Origin: Acidobacteriota bacterium
Lineage (GTDB): Bacteria; Acidobacteriota; UBA890; WLXD01
DNA length: 64,000 nt
Assembly: GCA_012103255.1 (NCBI GenBank)
Contig: WLXD01000003.1
Location: 267,984-331,983, forward strand
Reading direction: 5' to 3'
In this document: in pieces, positions 1-8,961 of the stretch
How the letters are laid out: every line of letters begins with the position of its first letter
How positions within the stretch are numbered: the stretch's first letter is position 1
The notes under the pieces: model-generated
The model's input: only the letters and a program-made list of their open reading frames with translations
What the model was told of the DNA's origin: nothing
The model's database searches: none
Translations under genes and position numbers: made by a program

Positions 1-615
1 GCCTCGGCCGCAGCCGCAGGCACTCTCGCAGACGGGGCGCTCAGCGCAGTGCTTCGCTACGCAGGGTCGGGCGACGCCTCGGCCGTAGCTAGTGCTTCGC
101 GACACTTGCGCGCCCACGACCCGCGCACGGGAAGCTTGATACAGGGCCTGCTCTTCGCGGATACCGAACTGCTGGGAGCTGTCGCCTCTGATGCCGCGGC
201 GATCGACGTGACACGCAGTGTCGAAACCCAGGCCGAAGCGGCCTTGGATGCCTGGCAACTCACCGGCCAACGCGGGCATCTCGAACACGCGCGTGCCCTG
301 CTTCGCACCGCCATCGGCGCCGCTTGGTCTGCCAACATCTGCGACGAAGCGAAGACTCGAAGCGCGGAGATCGCCCGACTCATCCGTACCACCGGCACGT
401 ACGTCTGGATTCGGAGAAATCTGAACGAGATCGATCAGGCCGCCGAGAACGCGATCTTCGGGATGCTCGGCCGTTTGCAGGACTGCGTCCCGACGGGTCC
501 TGAATGGACGCCAGCGTGGGCTTTCGGCGGAGCTCTGTTCGAAGACTCTCCGGAAGGTGAACGTTGGCTCGCACTGGGCGCCGGCGCGCCTACCGGACCG
601 CGTCTCGGACAATAG
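1..615 (+). CDS. Hypothetical protein, 5' partial
   Basis: The frame is open from the first base of the window, so only the C-terminal 204 residues or so are visible and the true start lies upstream. A GTG at position 49 is available, but the codons before it read as the same alanine-rich protein. The visible part is helical and rich in Ala, Arg and Leu, with no signal peptide, metal motif or nucleotide-binding motif that I recognise. It lies on the same strand as the hydrolase gene, 88 bases before that gene's start. I cannot assign a function. Confidence 0.6.
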   Translation, partial: ASAAAAGTLADGALSAVLRYAGSGDASAVASASRHLRAHDPRTGSLIQGLLFADTELLGAVASDAAAIDVTRSVETQAEAALDAWQLTGQRGHLEHARALLRTAIGAAWSANICDEAKTRSAEIARLIRTTGTYVWIRRNLNEIDQAAENAIFGMLGRLQDCVPTGPEWTPAWAFGGALFEDSPEGERWLALGAGAPTGPRLGQ

Positions 616-703
616 CGACCTCGCCGCGCCACTTGCCCTGAAGCAGGCCCGCGCGGAAAAATAGCGCATCGCCACCCGCTCTTTTGCTCCTCGGAGGTCC
701 GTG

Positions 704-1516
704 ATGCGTCGAACCCTGGCTGTGCTGTTGGCCGGAACCCTTCTTGGCGGCACGGCGAGTGCGCAGCAGGCGCCCTCCGCCGAGGACGCAGCCGCCCGGC
801 TCGCCGACTCCCCTCGCCACGGCGAATGGGTGGTCGTGGACACGCCCGGCGGCCCGGTGAGCAGCTGGGTCGTCTATCCCGAGCGTGCAGACGGTGCGCC
901 CGTGATCGTGGTGATCCACGAGATCTTCGGTTTGACCGACTGGATTCGAAGCGTCGCCGACGGGTTTGCTGCTGAGGGCTTCATCGCCATCGCTCCCGAT
1001 CTGCTCTCTGGCAAGGGGCCGGACGGTGGTGGTACGGACAGCCTCGAGTCACCTCGTACGGCGATACGTGACCTGGACCCTGCGGAAGTCAAGGTGCGGC
1101 TTGATGGCGTGGCGCACTACGGGATGAGCTTGCCGGCAGCGACCGACCGATTTGGCGTGGTGGGATTCTGCTGGGGAGGCTCGACCAGCTTCCGCTACGC
1201 GACACTCCAACCGGGGGCGGGGGCCGCGGTCGTGTACTACGGCGGATCTCCGCCCAGTGAGGATCTCGCCAACCTGCAGGTGCCGGTTCTCGGGCTCTAC
1301 GGCGGCAACGACAATCGCGTGAACGCGACCATCGCGCCTGCTCAGGAAGCTCTGTCGGACACGGATGCGCGATACGAAGTCGAGATCTACGACGGTGCAG
1401 GACACGGCTTCCTGCGAGCACAGAACCACGACGAACTCGGCCAACAGAACACCGCCGCAGCCACGGCGGGATGGCCGCGCACGATCGCGTTCTTCCGCGA
1501 ACTCCTCGAACGCTAG
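704..1516 (+). CDS. Secreted dienelactone hydrolase family protein
   Basis: An alpha/beta hydrolase of 270 residues. Residues 1-21 form a signal peptide ending in an Ala-X-Ala type site, so the enzyme is probably periplasmic. The dienelactone hydrolase hallmarks are present: an HEIFG motif, the nucleophile elbow GFCWGG with Cys156 as nucleophile in place of Ser, a late Asp in LYGGND and the catalytic His in GAGHGF. The family hydrolyses esters or lactones; the substrate cannot be read from the sequence. The ATG at 704 was chosen over the GTG at 701 because a GGAGG box lies about 8 bases upstream. Confidence 0.9.
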   Translation: MRRTLAVLLAGTLLGGTASAQQAPSAEDAAARLADSPRHGEWVVVDTPGGPVSSWVVYPERADGAPVIVVIHEIFGLTDWIRSVADGFAAEGFIAIAPDLLSGKGPDGGGTDSLESPRTAIRDLDPAEVKVRLDGVAHYGMSLPAATDRFGVVGFCWGGSTSFRYATLQPGAGAAVVYYGGSPPSEDLANLQVPVLGLYGGNDNRVNATIAPAQEALSDTDARYEVEIYDGAGHGFLRAQNHDELGQQNTAAATAGWPRTIAFFRELLER

Positions 1517-1519
1517 CGG

Positions 1520-2158
1520 CTATCGATCGCGTACCGCGCGCCGGACAACGACGTCAACCATCGGCACACGACTGAGATTGGTGCCGGGGACAGGCTGGGC
1601 GGGCACGAGAGAAATCCGGTCGACCACTTCCATACCCTCGACCACGACGCCGAAGACAGCGTAGCCGGCGCTTGGCGGCCGGTGATCGAGAAGCGGTGCG
1701 TCGACGAAGCTGATGAAGAACTGCGAGGTGCCGCTATCGGGATCGTTAGCTCTGGCGAGGGCCACGGCTCCGCGCACATTCGACAGCCCGTTGGCAGCCT
1801 CACTCGGCACCGGCTCCCGCGGTGTGCGCGGTTCCAATTCAGCATCGAAGCCGCCGCCCTGGATCACAGGCGGACCAGGGTTCTCGGGCTCGACGCGGTG
1901 AAAAATCGTCCCGTCGTAGAAACCGTCGTCCACGTAGCGGAGGAAGTTGGCCACCGTCAGCGGCGCTTGCGCCGGATACATGGCGATCACGATATCGCCG
2001 ACGTCTGTGGTCAAACGCACACGGGGAGCCGTCGGCTCAACGGGGGCGGGAGGTACGACAACTGAACGTTCCGGCAATGGCACGTTCAGCCACTCATCGC
2101 GCCCGGTGCAGGCCGCCCCGACCAGCAAGGCCAGCAGCACGACCGCTCGAAGCTTCAT
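1520..2158 (-). CDS. Cyclophilin-type peptidyl-prolyl isomerase, predicted lipoprotein
   Basis: A 212-residue protein. The N-terminus MKLRAVVLLALLVGAACTG is a lipoprotein signal with a lipobox just before the Cys, so it is probably membrane-anchored in the periplasm. The cyclophilin core follows: NFLRYVDDGFYDGT, the catalytic-arginine motif FHRV, QGGG, and SGTSQFFI. It would catalyse cis-trans isomerisation of prolyl bonds during envelope protein folding. The start at 2158 was preferred to an upstream in-frame ATG because it begins the signal peptide and lies 1 base after the mqnC stop, as the last gene of the menaquinone operon. Confidence 0.92.
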   Translation of the reverse strand: MKLRAVVLLALLVGAACTGRDEWLNVPLPERSVVVPPAPVEPTAPRVRLTTDVGDIVIAMYPAQAPLTVANFLRYVDDGFYDGTIFHRVEPENPGPPVIQGGGFDAELEPRTPREPVPSEAANGLSNVRGAVALARANDPDSGTSQFFISFVDAPLLDHRPPSAGYAVFGVVVEGMEVVDRISLVPAQPVPGTNLSRVPMVDVVVRRAVRDR

Positions 2159-2159
2159 C

Positions 2160-3392
2160 TCAATAAGTCTCGACCACGTCGTATAGCGGCGTCTTACGGC
2201 GCGCCGGGGTGAAGCCGGACTCACGAATCAGCTGGATCGTTTCCTCGGTCGTGGTCTTCACATGATGCTCGGCCTCGGCCAGAACATTCTCTTCGATCAG
2301 CGTTCCACCGAAGTCGTCCGTGCCGAAATGCAGCGCCACCTGGCCCGCCTTCTTGCCTTCCGAGAACCATGACGACTGGATGTGCTGCACGTTGTCGAGG
2401 TAGATCCGCGACAGCGCCAAGATCCGCAGGTAGACCGTGGGCCCCACCTCGTCAGGGAACTGTGCTTCGAACGGTGTGTGCGACGGCTTGTAGGACCACG
2501 GGATGAAGGCCGTGAAACCCTCGTTGCCGGACTCGTCCTGAAGCCGCCGGATGCACTCCAAATGCTCGATGATGTCGGCGGGCTGTTCGGCGTGTCCGTA
2601 CATCATCGTGGCGGTTGTACGGAGTCCCTGCCGATGCGCGGCGCGATGGATCTCGAGCCATTCCAGGCAACTCTGTTTCTTGGGCGATAGGCGCATGCGT
2701 ACTCGATCGGAAAGCAACTCGGCGCCACCGCCAGGCATCGTGTCGAGTCCGGCCTCTCGCAGGGCAACGAAAATCTCGTCGTACGACTTCCCCGTAACCT
2801 CGCGGATCTTGCCTATCTCCGGTGCGGAGTAGAGGTGCGGATGGACGTCCGGGAAGCGCTGTTTGAACTCGCGGATCACGTCGAGGTAGTAGTCGAACGG
2901 AATATCGTCGTGCAGGCCACCCTGCAGCAACACGGTGGTCGCTCCGAGGTCCACCGAGTTGCCAATGACGCCCATGAGTTCCTCGATGGAATGAGCGTAG
3001 CCCTCCTCGCGGTCGCCCGGCTTGCGATAGAAGGCGCAGAAGAGGCAGTCGGCATCGCAAAAATTCGTGTAGTTCGGGTTCGAGTCGATCACGAACGTCA
3101 CGCGCGGCTCTGGGTTGTGCCGGAAACGCCAGATGTTCGAAAGTTCGCCGAGAGCAATCAGCGGCGCCTGCGTTAGCAGCCAAAGCCCTTCCTCTGCCGT
3201 CACTCGATCGCCGTTCATCACCTTCGCGCGGATCGTATCGAGGTTCCCGTGTCCGCCGCCGCGCACCAGGTCGCCAAGCACGAGGCCTGGAAGAACTTCG
3301 GACATGTCGGCGAGTTGCCCACCGTCCTGCAGCCGCTGACGCTCGGCACGCATTACCTGCGACGCCTTGATCACGAGGTCTGGCGAACTCAC
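2160..3392 (-). CDS. mqnC: Dehypoxanthine futalosine cyclase (radical SAM)
   Basis: A radical SAM enzyme of 410 residues in the futalosine route to menaquinone. MqnC cyclises dehypoxanthine futalosine to cyclic dehypoxanthine futalosine in the cytoplasm. The 4Fe-4S motif reads CDADCLFCAFYR (CxxxCxxC, with the FCAFYR ending typical of MqnC), and the glycine-rich MPGGGAE segment shared by MqnC and MqnE is present. The start overlaps the mqnA stop by 4 bases, which supports translational coupling. Assignment as MqnC rather than MqnE rests on the CAFYR motif and on a second homolog, the better MqnE match, two genes upstream. Confidence 0.93.
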   Translation of the reverse strand: MSSPDLVIKASQVMRAERQRLQDGGQLADMSEVLPGLVLGDLVRGGGHGNLDTIRAKVMNGDRVTAEEGLWLLTQAPLIALGELSNIWRFRHNPEPRVTFVIDSNPNYTNFCDADCLFCAFYRKPGDREEGYAHSIEELMGVIGNSVDLGATTVLLQGGLHDDIPFDYYLDVIREFKQRFPDVHPHLYSAPEIGKIREVTGKSYDEIFVALREAGLDTMPGGGAELLSDRVRMRLSPKKQSCLEWLEIHRAAHRQGLRTTATMMYGHAEQPADIIEHLECIRRLQDESGNEGFTAFIPWSYKPSHTPFEAQFPDEVGPTVYLRILALSRIYLDNVQHIQSSWFSEGKKAGQVALHFGTDDFGGTLIEENVLAEAEHHVKTTTEETIQLIRESGFTPARRKTPLYDVVETY

Positions 3393-4255
3393 GTTCCAAT
3401 CTCCACGCCGGCAAGACGCTCATCATGCGCCCACCAGTCTGTTGCCTCGAGTAGCTCGATGAATCGTTGTTGGCCTGCTTCCTCGTCGGATCCCAGTCGG
3501 TATCCAAAGCCCTCGAGATAGGCTCGCCCCGCCTCATCGTCGAGACCGGCGGATGCCGCACGTGTCGCCGCCACCCGACGCAGGTCCAGCGAGCTCGTAT
3601 CCAGCGACTCGTTGATTCGCCGCTGCAGATCTTCTCGATCGGCGGTGGGAACGTGTGTCGCCGCCGCCCAGCGCGCAAAAACAAACGGAAGCCCCTGCCA
3701 TCGCTTCCAGGCGGCGCCGAGATCTACGACGTGAGTCCAATCGCCTTCCGTCGGACGCGCCAGCGGAATCATGTCCGGACTGTAGTCGGCGAGCCCGGGC
3801 ACCAGACCACCGGCGGCAGCGACCCTCAGCGCGGCATCACCAATCAGCAGATGCCCAACGTCCTCAGATTGCGGGCCGTTTGGACGACGCGCGAAGTCCG
3901 TGGAAATACTGTGTCGCGTCTCGAGCAGGAGGCGCAGCAAAGGGAACGACGTGCTCGTCTCGCCGGTGATCGCTATCGTGCCGCCCTCGAGATCGCTCAG
4001 CTCGCCACGGGTAAACAGGAGCACCGAGTGCGCGGGACCGTCGGCCGAGATCCCGATCTTGCCGAGCTCGTCGAATACCGGATCTCGAAGTAAATCGCAG
4101 AGCGAGAGAATGCCGGCATCCACCTGCCCGGCGGAAGCCAATCGGCCGAGCTCTCGCGGTGGCATGTCCACAAGCTCGAAGCCGGCTCCGGCCAGCTGTT
4201 GGTAGAACGGCGCAGAGTTCAGGTACGGGATGCGGGCGACGCGCAACGCGCTCAT
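3389..4255 (-). CDS. mqnA: Chorismate dehydratase
   Basis: A 288-residue protein of the MqnA/MqnD periplasmic-binding-like fold. It would dehydrate chorismate to 3-enolpyruvylbenzoate, the first step of the futalosine pathway. The N-terminus RVARIPYLNSAPFY is the signature of MqnA (IPYLNS..F), followed by a PRELGRLASAGQVDAGI segment that lines the pocket in this fold. It overlaps mqnE and mqnC by 4 bases each, forming a tight E-A-C cassette. MqnD shares the fold but lacks this N-terminal signature; I find no mqnD or mqnB in the window, so the pathway needs genes elsewhere. Confidence 0.93.
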   Translation of the reverse strand: MSALRVARIPYLNSAPFYQQLAGAGFELVDMPPRELGRLASAGQVDAGILSLCDLLRDPVFDELGKIGISADGPAHSVLLFTRGELSDLEGGTIAITGETSTSFPLLRLLLETRHSISTDFARRPNGPQSEDVGHLLIGDAALRVAAAGGLVPGLADYSPDMIPLARPTEGDWTHVVDLGAAWKRWQGLPFVFARWAAATHVPTADREDLQRRINESLDTSSLDLRRVAATRAASAGLDDEAGRAYLEGFGYRLGSDEEAGQQRFIELLEATDWWAHDERLAGVEIGT

Positions 4256-5580
4256 ACGACGTTCTCCGCCGACTCCTGCTGCAGTTCCTCGGTCAGCCAG
4301 ACCGCCTCTGCAGGAATTTCGGTGGCCGCCTTCTGTGCCAACTCACGGACCTCGCGCCCCGCGTCGGTGACCATCTCCCAAGTCTTGACCCCGTGGCCCT
4401 CAACGTCCAGCGCCTTGGCCTCGGCAAGCAGGCCGCGCATGGGAACAGGGTCCACGCCACCGTCGCCATGGCGCTGTGCCCAGTGCGTGTCAGAACCCGG
4501 TGCCGGATACACGCCGACGACGTTGTAGAGAGCGTCTCGCTGCACGGGCAAACGGCCGGCTTCGCGGATGAGTTTCACCAGCTTGTGTGTCGTCATTCCG
4601 GCGGGCGAGGACGCAAGCGCTGCGTGCGCAATGAGCTCTTCGCCGATCGTCCCATCAAGATCATCGGCGCCCCACTGCAGGGCCATCGATGCTGTCTCCT
4701 CGCCCAGCATCACCCAGTACGCCTTGATATGCGGGAAGTTGTCGAGCATCAGGCGTGACGTGGCGATCGTCCTGAGATCCTCAATGGCTGAGGCCTGCCG
4801 CGAGACGATGTTCGTGTATCCGGGCTGGAACGCCAGAGGAATGAAGCTGAGGAAACCGCCCGTTCGATCCTGCATCTCACGCAGCATGAGCAGATGATTG
4901 ACCCGCTCCTCGTACGTTTCGACGTGTCCATACAGCAACGTGGCATTCGTGCGCAGGCCACGCCGATGCGCGATCTCATGAATCTCGAGCCAACGCTCGT
5001 GACCCATTTTCTCCTTGTACATGATCTCGCGAACGCGCTCGGAGAAGACCTCGGCGCCGCCACCCGGCATCGCCTGCATCCCTGCAGCCTCGAGACGCTC
5101 GAAGACCTCATCAACCGAGATCTTCTCGAGGTGCGCAAAGAAGTCGATCTCGACAGCCGTATACGCCTTGATCTGCGCCGTCGGGTTGGCTTCCCGGATC
5201 GCCTCGAGAACCTCGACGTAGCGCTCGAACCGCCAGTCGGGATGCATACCGCCAACGACATGCACCTCACGGATAGGCTCGGACACCCGTTGCCGGATCT
5301 TCTCGAGGGTCATTTCGTAGGCGTTATCGTCGCCGACCTTGGTCGCGAAATCGCAGAAACGGCAGCTCAGCACACAGACGTTGGTGGGATTGACCTGTCG
5401 ATTCAGGACGAAGGCTACGAACGGCCCGGTGCGGCGTTCCTTATCGGCATTCGCCAGGCGGCCAAGTCCCACCACATCGTGGGTCTCGAGCATCGCCAAG
5501 CCATCCGCCGCATCAAGACGGTCGCCGGCAGCCTGCTTGTCGATTACTCGTTGCAGTCGCGGATCAGTGGACGTTTGCAT
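4252..5580 (-). CDS. mqnE: Aminodeoxyfutalosine synthase (radical SAM)
   Basis: A radical SAM enzyme of 442 residues. MqnE joins 3-enolpyruvylbenzoate to an adenosine moiety from SAM to give aminodeoxyfutalosine. The cluster motif is CVLSCRFCDFA, followed by HVVGGMHPDWRFERY and MPGGGAEVFSERVRE, all typical of MqnE. The ATG at 5580 (MQTSTDPRL) was chosen because the in-frame extension upstream is Arg-rich, non-conserved and runs into the ubiD gene. About 70 C-terminal residues after the radical SAM core (HWAQRHGDGG onward) appear to be an extension relative to the usual length near 370. Confidence 0.92.
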   Translation of the reverse strand: MQTSTDPRLQRVIDKQAAGDRLDAADGLAMLETHDVVGLGRLANADKERRTGPFVAFVLNRQVNPTNVCVLSCRFCDFATKVGDDNAYEMTLEKIRQRVSEPIREVHVVGGMHPDWRFERYVEVLEAIREANPTAQIKAYTAVEIDFFAHLEKISVDEVFERLEAAGMQAMPGGGAEVFSERVREIMYKEKMGHERWLEIHEIAHRRGLRTNATLLYGHVETYEERVNHLLMLREMQDRTGGFLSFIPLAFQPGYTNIVSRQASAIEDLRTIATSRLMLDNFPHIKAYWVMLGEETASMALQWGADDLDGTIGEELIAHAALASSPAGMTTHKLVKLIREAGRLPVQRDALYNVVGVYPAPGSDTHWAQRHGDGGVDPVPMRGLLAEAKALDVEGHGVKTWEMVTDAGREVRELAQKAATEIPAEAVWLTEELQQESAENVV

Positions 5581-5621
5581 TCGGTCGGCCCTGAGTCGAT
5601 GAAGTGTTCCCCGTGACCTCT

Positions 5622-7484
5622 TCAGTCTAGCCCGTATTCCGCCCATCGGCTGTCGACTCTGGCCACTACGTCGGGGTCCATTTCGAGCCGATCTGGATAC
5701 CCCGGCTTGAAGGTCGCATCGATCCCGAGGACGCCGTAATTCGTGGTCCAAGGCCCCCGCGTCTCGGAGCGACTGAAGACCACATCACGGGCACAGTCGA
5801 AGCGGGTAAACACACCCCAAATCAGGTTCTCGCGATCGTGCAGGTCCACGTCACAGCTGACGGCGGCGACAAGGCGAATCGGGCCCAGATCGCCGCGAAC
5901 AAGAGTGGCCACAACTTCCGAGCCGGCTTCCGCCACCTTGACGATCAGCATGGTGTCCTCAACGACCGTGAACTCTTCTATGCGCCCATCGAGCGTGCGG
6001 GGATCGGGAATACGAGCCGACGAGCGCGGCGCTGGCTCGCCAACGCCATAGGTCGCGGGCTCGCCGAGATCAGCCGGACGGGCCCCAAACGCCTCGACCA
6101 CCGCTTCCCGATCGGCACCAGGCCGACCATGGAGCGCACTGGTTTCGCCCGTCGTGGCATCGATCACCATCTTGCTGCCCAGATTCATGCGGTAGCTGGT
6201 GAAGTCCAGGGTATCGAGCGGCACCCCAGGCAGAAGGAGGTAGTCACGATCGGGGTCGAAGTTCTCGCCAATCGCCCTGACCACAGCGTCGAAGTCACGC
6301 ACCGGCACATCGGCATCGACGAGTACGAGACACTTGGTGAGCGATAGCTGCCCTGTGCCCAGGAGAGCCAGGGCTGTCTTCACAGCTTCCTTGTAGAAGC
6401 GCTGCCGCACCGACACGACGAGCAAGTTGTGGAAGCCGGCCTCGAAATACGCCCACACTTCCTCGATCTCGGGGTGAATCAGCTTGATCAGCGGGCCGAG
6501 AATTTCTTGCGTCGCGTTGCCGATGTACTTGTCTTCCTGTGGCGGCAGCCCAACGACGGCAGACAGGTAGATCGGGTCCCGACGACGGGTAACAGCGGAA
6601 ACCTCGAACACAGGGAACGGTGCGGCGTGCGAGTAGTGGCCGAAATGGTCGCCAAAGGGACCTTCCATGCGCCGCTCACCGGGGGCAACTGTTCCCTCGA
6701 GAACCATCTCCGCGTTCGCGGGCACATCCATCGATAGCGTCTTCGCTCGCACCATCGGGCACGGGCCGCCGGCCAGGATGCCCGAGAACGCGATCTCGTC
6801 CATGCCCTCGGGGAGGGCCGCGATCGCTGACAGCAACAGGGCCGGATCGGCACCGACGATGACGGCGGTTTCCAACGGCCGTCCGAGGGCTTCCGCCCGG
6901 GCGTAGTGATTTCCGCAGCCGCGCACAATCTGCCAGTGCATCCCGGTGGTGGTCTTGTCGAATACCTGGAGTCGGTAGAGCCCGGTGTTGCGCTCACCAG
7001 TGAGAGGGTCATGAGTGATCGCCACTGCGAACGTCATGAAGGGGCCGCCGTCGCCCGGCCATGTGGTCTGCACAGGCAACTCGCTCAGATCGGGCGGCGA
7101 CTCGACGACCTCCTGCGCGGGTGCATTCCGCATGCGTCGTGTGCGCATGGAGAGCACCTCGAAAATCGACGACCGCGCCTCCCAAAGTGCCTTGGGCTTG
7201 GGCGGGTTCGCCCTGTGAGCCAAGTCGAGAAGCATCGCGCCGATCGACTCCGGCTCCCTCCCGAGCGCGATCTCTATCCTCCGCTCACTGCCGAGCGGGT
7301 TGATCAACAGCGGGTAGCTTGCGCCACGCACGTTCTCGAACAGGAGGGCTGGGCCGCCGCTTCGCATTGATCGGCCAGCGATCTCGGTGATCTCGAGTTC
7401 GGCGTCCACTTCCGCCTGCACGCGATGAAGTTCACCCGCCGACTCGAGCTCGCGGACGAAAGTGCGGAGGTCACGGCGACTCAT
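5622..7484 (-). CDS. UbiD-family decarboxylase, probably for menaquinone
   Basis: A 620-residue UbiD-type decarboxylase, which uses prenylated FMN. The family core is visible: NTGLYRLQVFDKTTTGMHW, an IVGADPA segment and MEGPFGDHFGHYS, which carries acidic residues of the active site. Sitting between the UbiX homolog and mqnE, it is the likely enzyme that removes the carboxylate from the prenylated 6-naphthoate intermediate after 1,4-dihydroxy-6-naphthoate (the MqnL role). It is longer than classical UbiD (about 490 residues), with extra C-terminal sequence. Its start overlaps the ubiX stop by 4 bases. The precise substrate is inferred from context. Confidence 0.88.
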   Translation of the reverse strand: MSRRDLRTFVRELESAGELHRVQAEVDAELEITEIAGRSMRSGGPALLFENVRGASYPLLINPLGSERRIEIALGREPESIGAMLLDLAHRANPPKPKALWEARSSIFEVLSMRTRRMRNAPAQEVVESPPDLSELPVQTTWPGDGGPFMTFAVAITHDPLTGERNTGLYRLQVFDKTTTGMHWQIVRGCGNHYARAEALGRPLETAVIVGADPALLLSAIAALPEGMDEIAFSGILAGGPCPMVRAKTLSMDVPANAEMVLEGTVAPGERRMEGPFGDHFGHYSHAAPFPVFEVSAVTRRRDPIYLSAVVGLPPQEDKYIGNATQEILGPLIKLIHPEIEEVWAYFEAGFHNLLVVSVRQRFYKEAVKTALALLGTGQLSLTKCLVLVDADVPVRDFDAVVRAIGENFDPDRDYLLLPGVPLDTLDFTSYRMNLGSKMVIDATTGETSALHGRPGADREAVVEAFGARPADLGEPATYGVGEPAPRSSARIPDPRTLDGRIEEFTVVEDTMLIVKVAEAGSEVVATLVRGDLGPIRLVAAVSCDVDLHDRENLIWGVFTRFDCARDVVFSRSETRGPWTTNYGVLGIDATFKPGYPDRLEMDPDVVARVDSRWAEYGLD

Positions 7485-8053
7485 TCGGGATCTCCGTCAT
7501 CTAGCTGTTCGGGTCGCCAGCGGCGCTGTGGCTCACCGCCGAGCACACCTTCGATCTTGTCGACCATGTGCTCGACCAGTTCCTCGAGATTCTGCGGACG
7601 GTGATAGAAGGGCGGCGACGCTGGCAAGATCACAACGCCGTCACGCGATAGACGCGCTGCGTTCTCGAGCGCGCTGGTCGTCCACGGTGCTTCACGCACC
7701 ACGAGTACGAGTCGCCGGCGCTCCTTCAGCGCCACGAGCGCAGCTCGGGTAATGAGACTGTCGGCGATTCCTGTGGCGATCTTGGCCATCGTGCTCAGCG
7801 AACACGGCGCGATCACCATGGCGTCAAAAGGGTTGGAGCCAGAAGCGAAGGCGTTCGCAAGATCCTTGTCGGAGAACACCCGTCGCACTAGCGGCCGGAG
7901 ATCATCCTCGGTGAGACCCGTTTCCTCTCCGAGAACCATCCGGCCCCAGTTGCTCAGAACCAGGTACTTTTCCCCGAGTTCGCGCCGGAGCAAGGACACC
8001 GCGTACGGGGCGCCGGAGGCGCCAGTAATGGCTACGAGAACGCGGTCGGGCAT
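7481..8053 (-). CDS. ubiX: UbiX-type flavin prenyltransferase
   Basis: A 190-residue flavoprotein that makes prenylated FMN, the cofactor of UbiD enzymes, from FMN and dimethylallyl phosphate. The N-terminal VAITGASGAPYAV loop binds the flavin phosphate. SNWGRMVLGEE, the NPFDAMVIAPCSLSTMAKIATGI stretch, and the REAPWTTSALENAARLS and PASPPFYHRP segments follow the UbiX family order. It is encoded directly upstream of, and overlapping, its cognate UbiD-type decarboxylase, which supports a dedicated cofactor supply for the menaquinone branch (MqnM-like role). Confidence 0.93.
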   Translation of the reverse strand: MPDRVLVAITGASGAPYAVSLLRRELGEKYLVLSNWGRMVLGEETGLTEDDLRPLVRRVFSDKDLANAFASGSNPFDAMVIAPCSLSTMAKIATGIADSLITRAALVALKERRRLVLVVREAPWTTSALENAARLSRDGVVILPASPPFYHRPQNLEELVEHMVDKIEGVLGGEPQRRWRPEQLDDGDPE

Positions 8054-8098
8054 CCGAGAGCTCCGGTCGTGCGTGAGTGTGCGTAGGGGTTCGCTCGT

Positions 8099-8944
8099 TC
8101 AGAGGCCTTGGATGCCGAGAAGCACGACACCCAGGACCGCGAACCCCACCACGATATTGATCTGGAAGAATGCGAAGTTCACGCGATGGGCCAGACGTTG
8201 CTCCAGGAACAGCAGGACTGCAACAAGGACAACCGCGACGCCTGCGAACAAACCATCGAGAAACATGGCGTAAAGCGTGCCCAGCGCGACGACGGCAACC
8301 GCGTGGAACGCCATCGAGACCCGAAGAGCCGTCGCTGTCCCAAGCCAAGCCGGCATCGATCGAATGCCCGTGGCTCGGTCTGAATCCTCGTCCAACGTGG
8401 CGTAGATGATGTCGAAGCCCGCCACCCACAGGAGAGTGAAGGCCGAGAGCAGGATCGCCGGCGTGATGTTCACGAGGTCACCCCGAACCGCCACCCAGCC
8501 GCCGAGCGGCGCCAGAGCGAGCGCAAGGCCGATTCCGAGGTGGGCCAGCGGCGTGAACCTCTTCAGGTACGGGTAGGCCACGAATACGAGTACGGGGACC
8601 GGCGCGAGCTGTTGGCAAATCGGAGGCAGATTCGAGCAGGACCATGCATAGATCGCCAAACCGCCAGCGGCGATCCCCCACCCCTCGCCCACAGTCATCT
8701 TGCCGACCGGCAGCTCGCGATCCGCGGTTCTCGGGTTAGCCGCATCGGCGTGGCGATCGATCAATCGGTTAAGCGCCATGGCGAGCGTGCGCGCGCCAAC
8801 CCCGGCGAGGAGCACCCAGAGAAGCAACTGAGGTTCCGGCGTCTGGCGCGCCGCGAGAAACGTTCCGGCGAACATCACCGGCAGCGAGAACAAGGTGTGC
8901 TCGACCTTGATGAAGGACGCCCAGTTGCGTAGCCGCGAACTCAT
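8099..8944 (-). CDS. UbiA-type prenyltransferase, menaquinone branch
   Basis: An integral membrane prenyltransferase of 281 residues with about eight predicted transmembrane segments. The first Asp-rich motif is NRLIDRHADAANPRTA and the second is FDIIYATLDEDSDRATG; both coordinate Mg-diphosphate in UbiA proteins. The family attaches a polyprenyl chain to an aromatic acid; here the likely acceptor is the 1,4-dihydroxy-6-naphthoate intermediate (MqnP role), because the next genes are ubiX, ubiD and mqnE. UbiA of ubiquinone synthesis is the family alternative, but the neighbours are all menaquinone genes. Confidence 0.88.
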   Translation of the reverse strand: MSSRLRNWASFIKVEHTLFSLPVMFAGTFLAARQTPEPQLLLWVLLAGVGARTLAMALNRLIDRHADAANPRTADRELPVGKMTVGEGWGIAAGGLAIYAWSCSNLPPICQQLAPVPVLVFVAYPYLKRFTPLAHLGIGLALALAPLGGWVAVRGDLVNITPAILLSAFTLLWVAGFDIIYATLDEDSDRATGIRSMPAWLGTATALRVSMAFHAVAVVALGTLYAMFLDGLFAGVAVVLVAVLLFLEQRLAHRVNFAFFQINIVVGFAVLGVVLLGIQGL

Positions 8945-8961
8945 CGGTTTCTAGCTTCCAT

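Noticed and set aside
2452-3684. 410-codon minus-strand frame overlapping mqnC and mqnA
   Set aside because: Arg-rich out-of-frame shadow; the real genes in this stretch are MqnC and MqnA.
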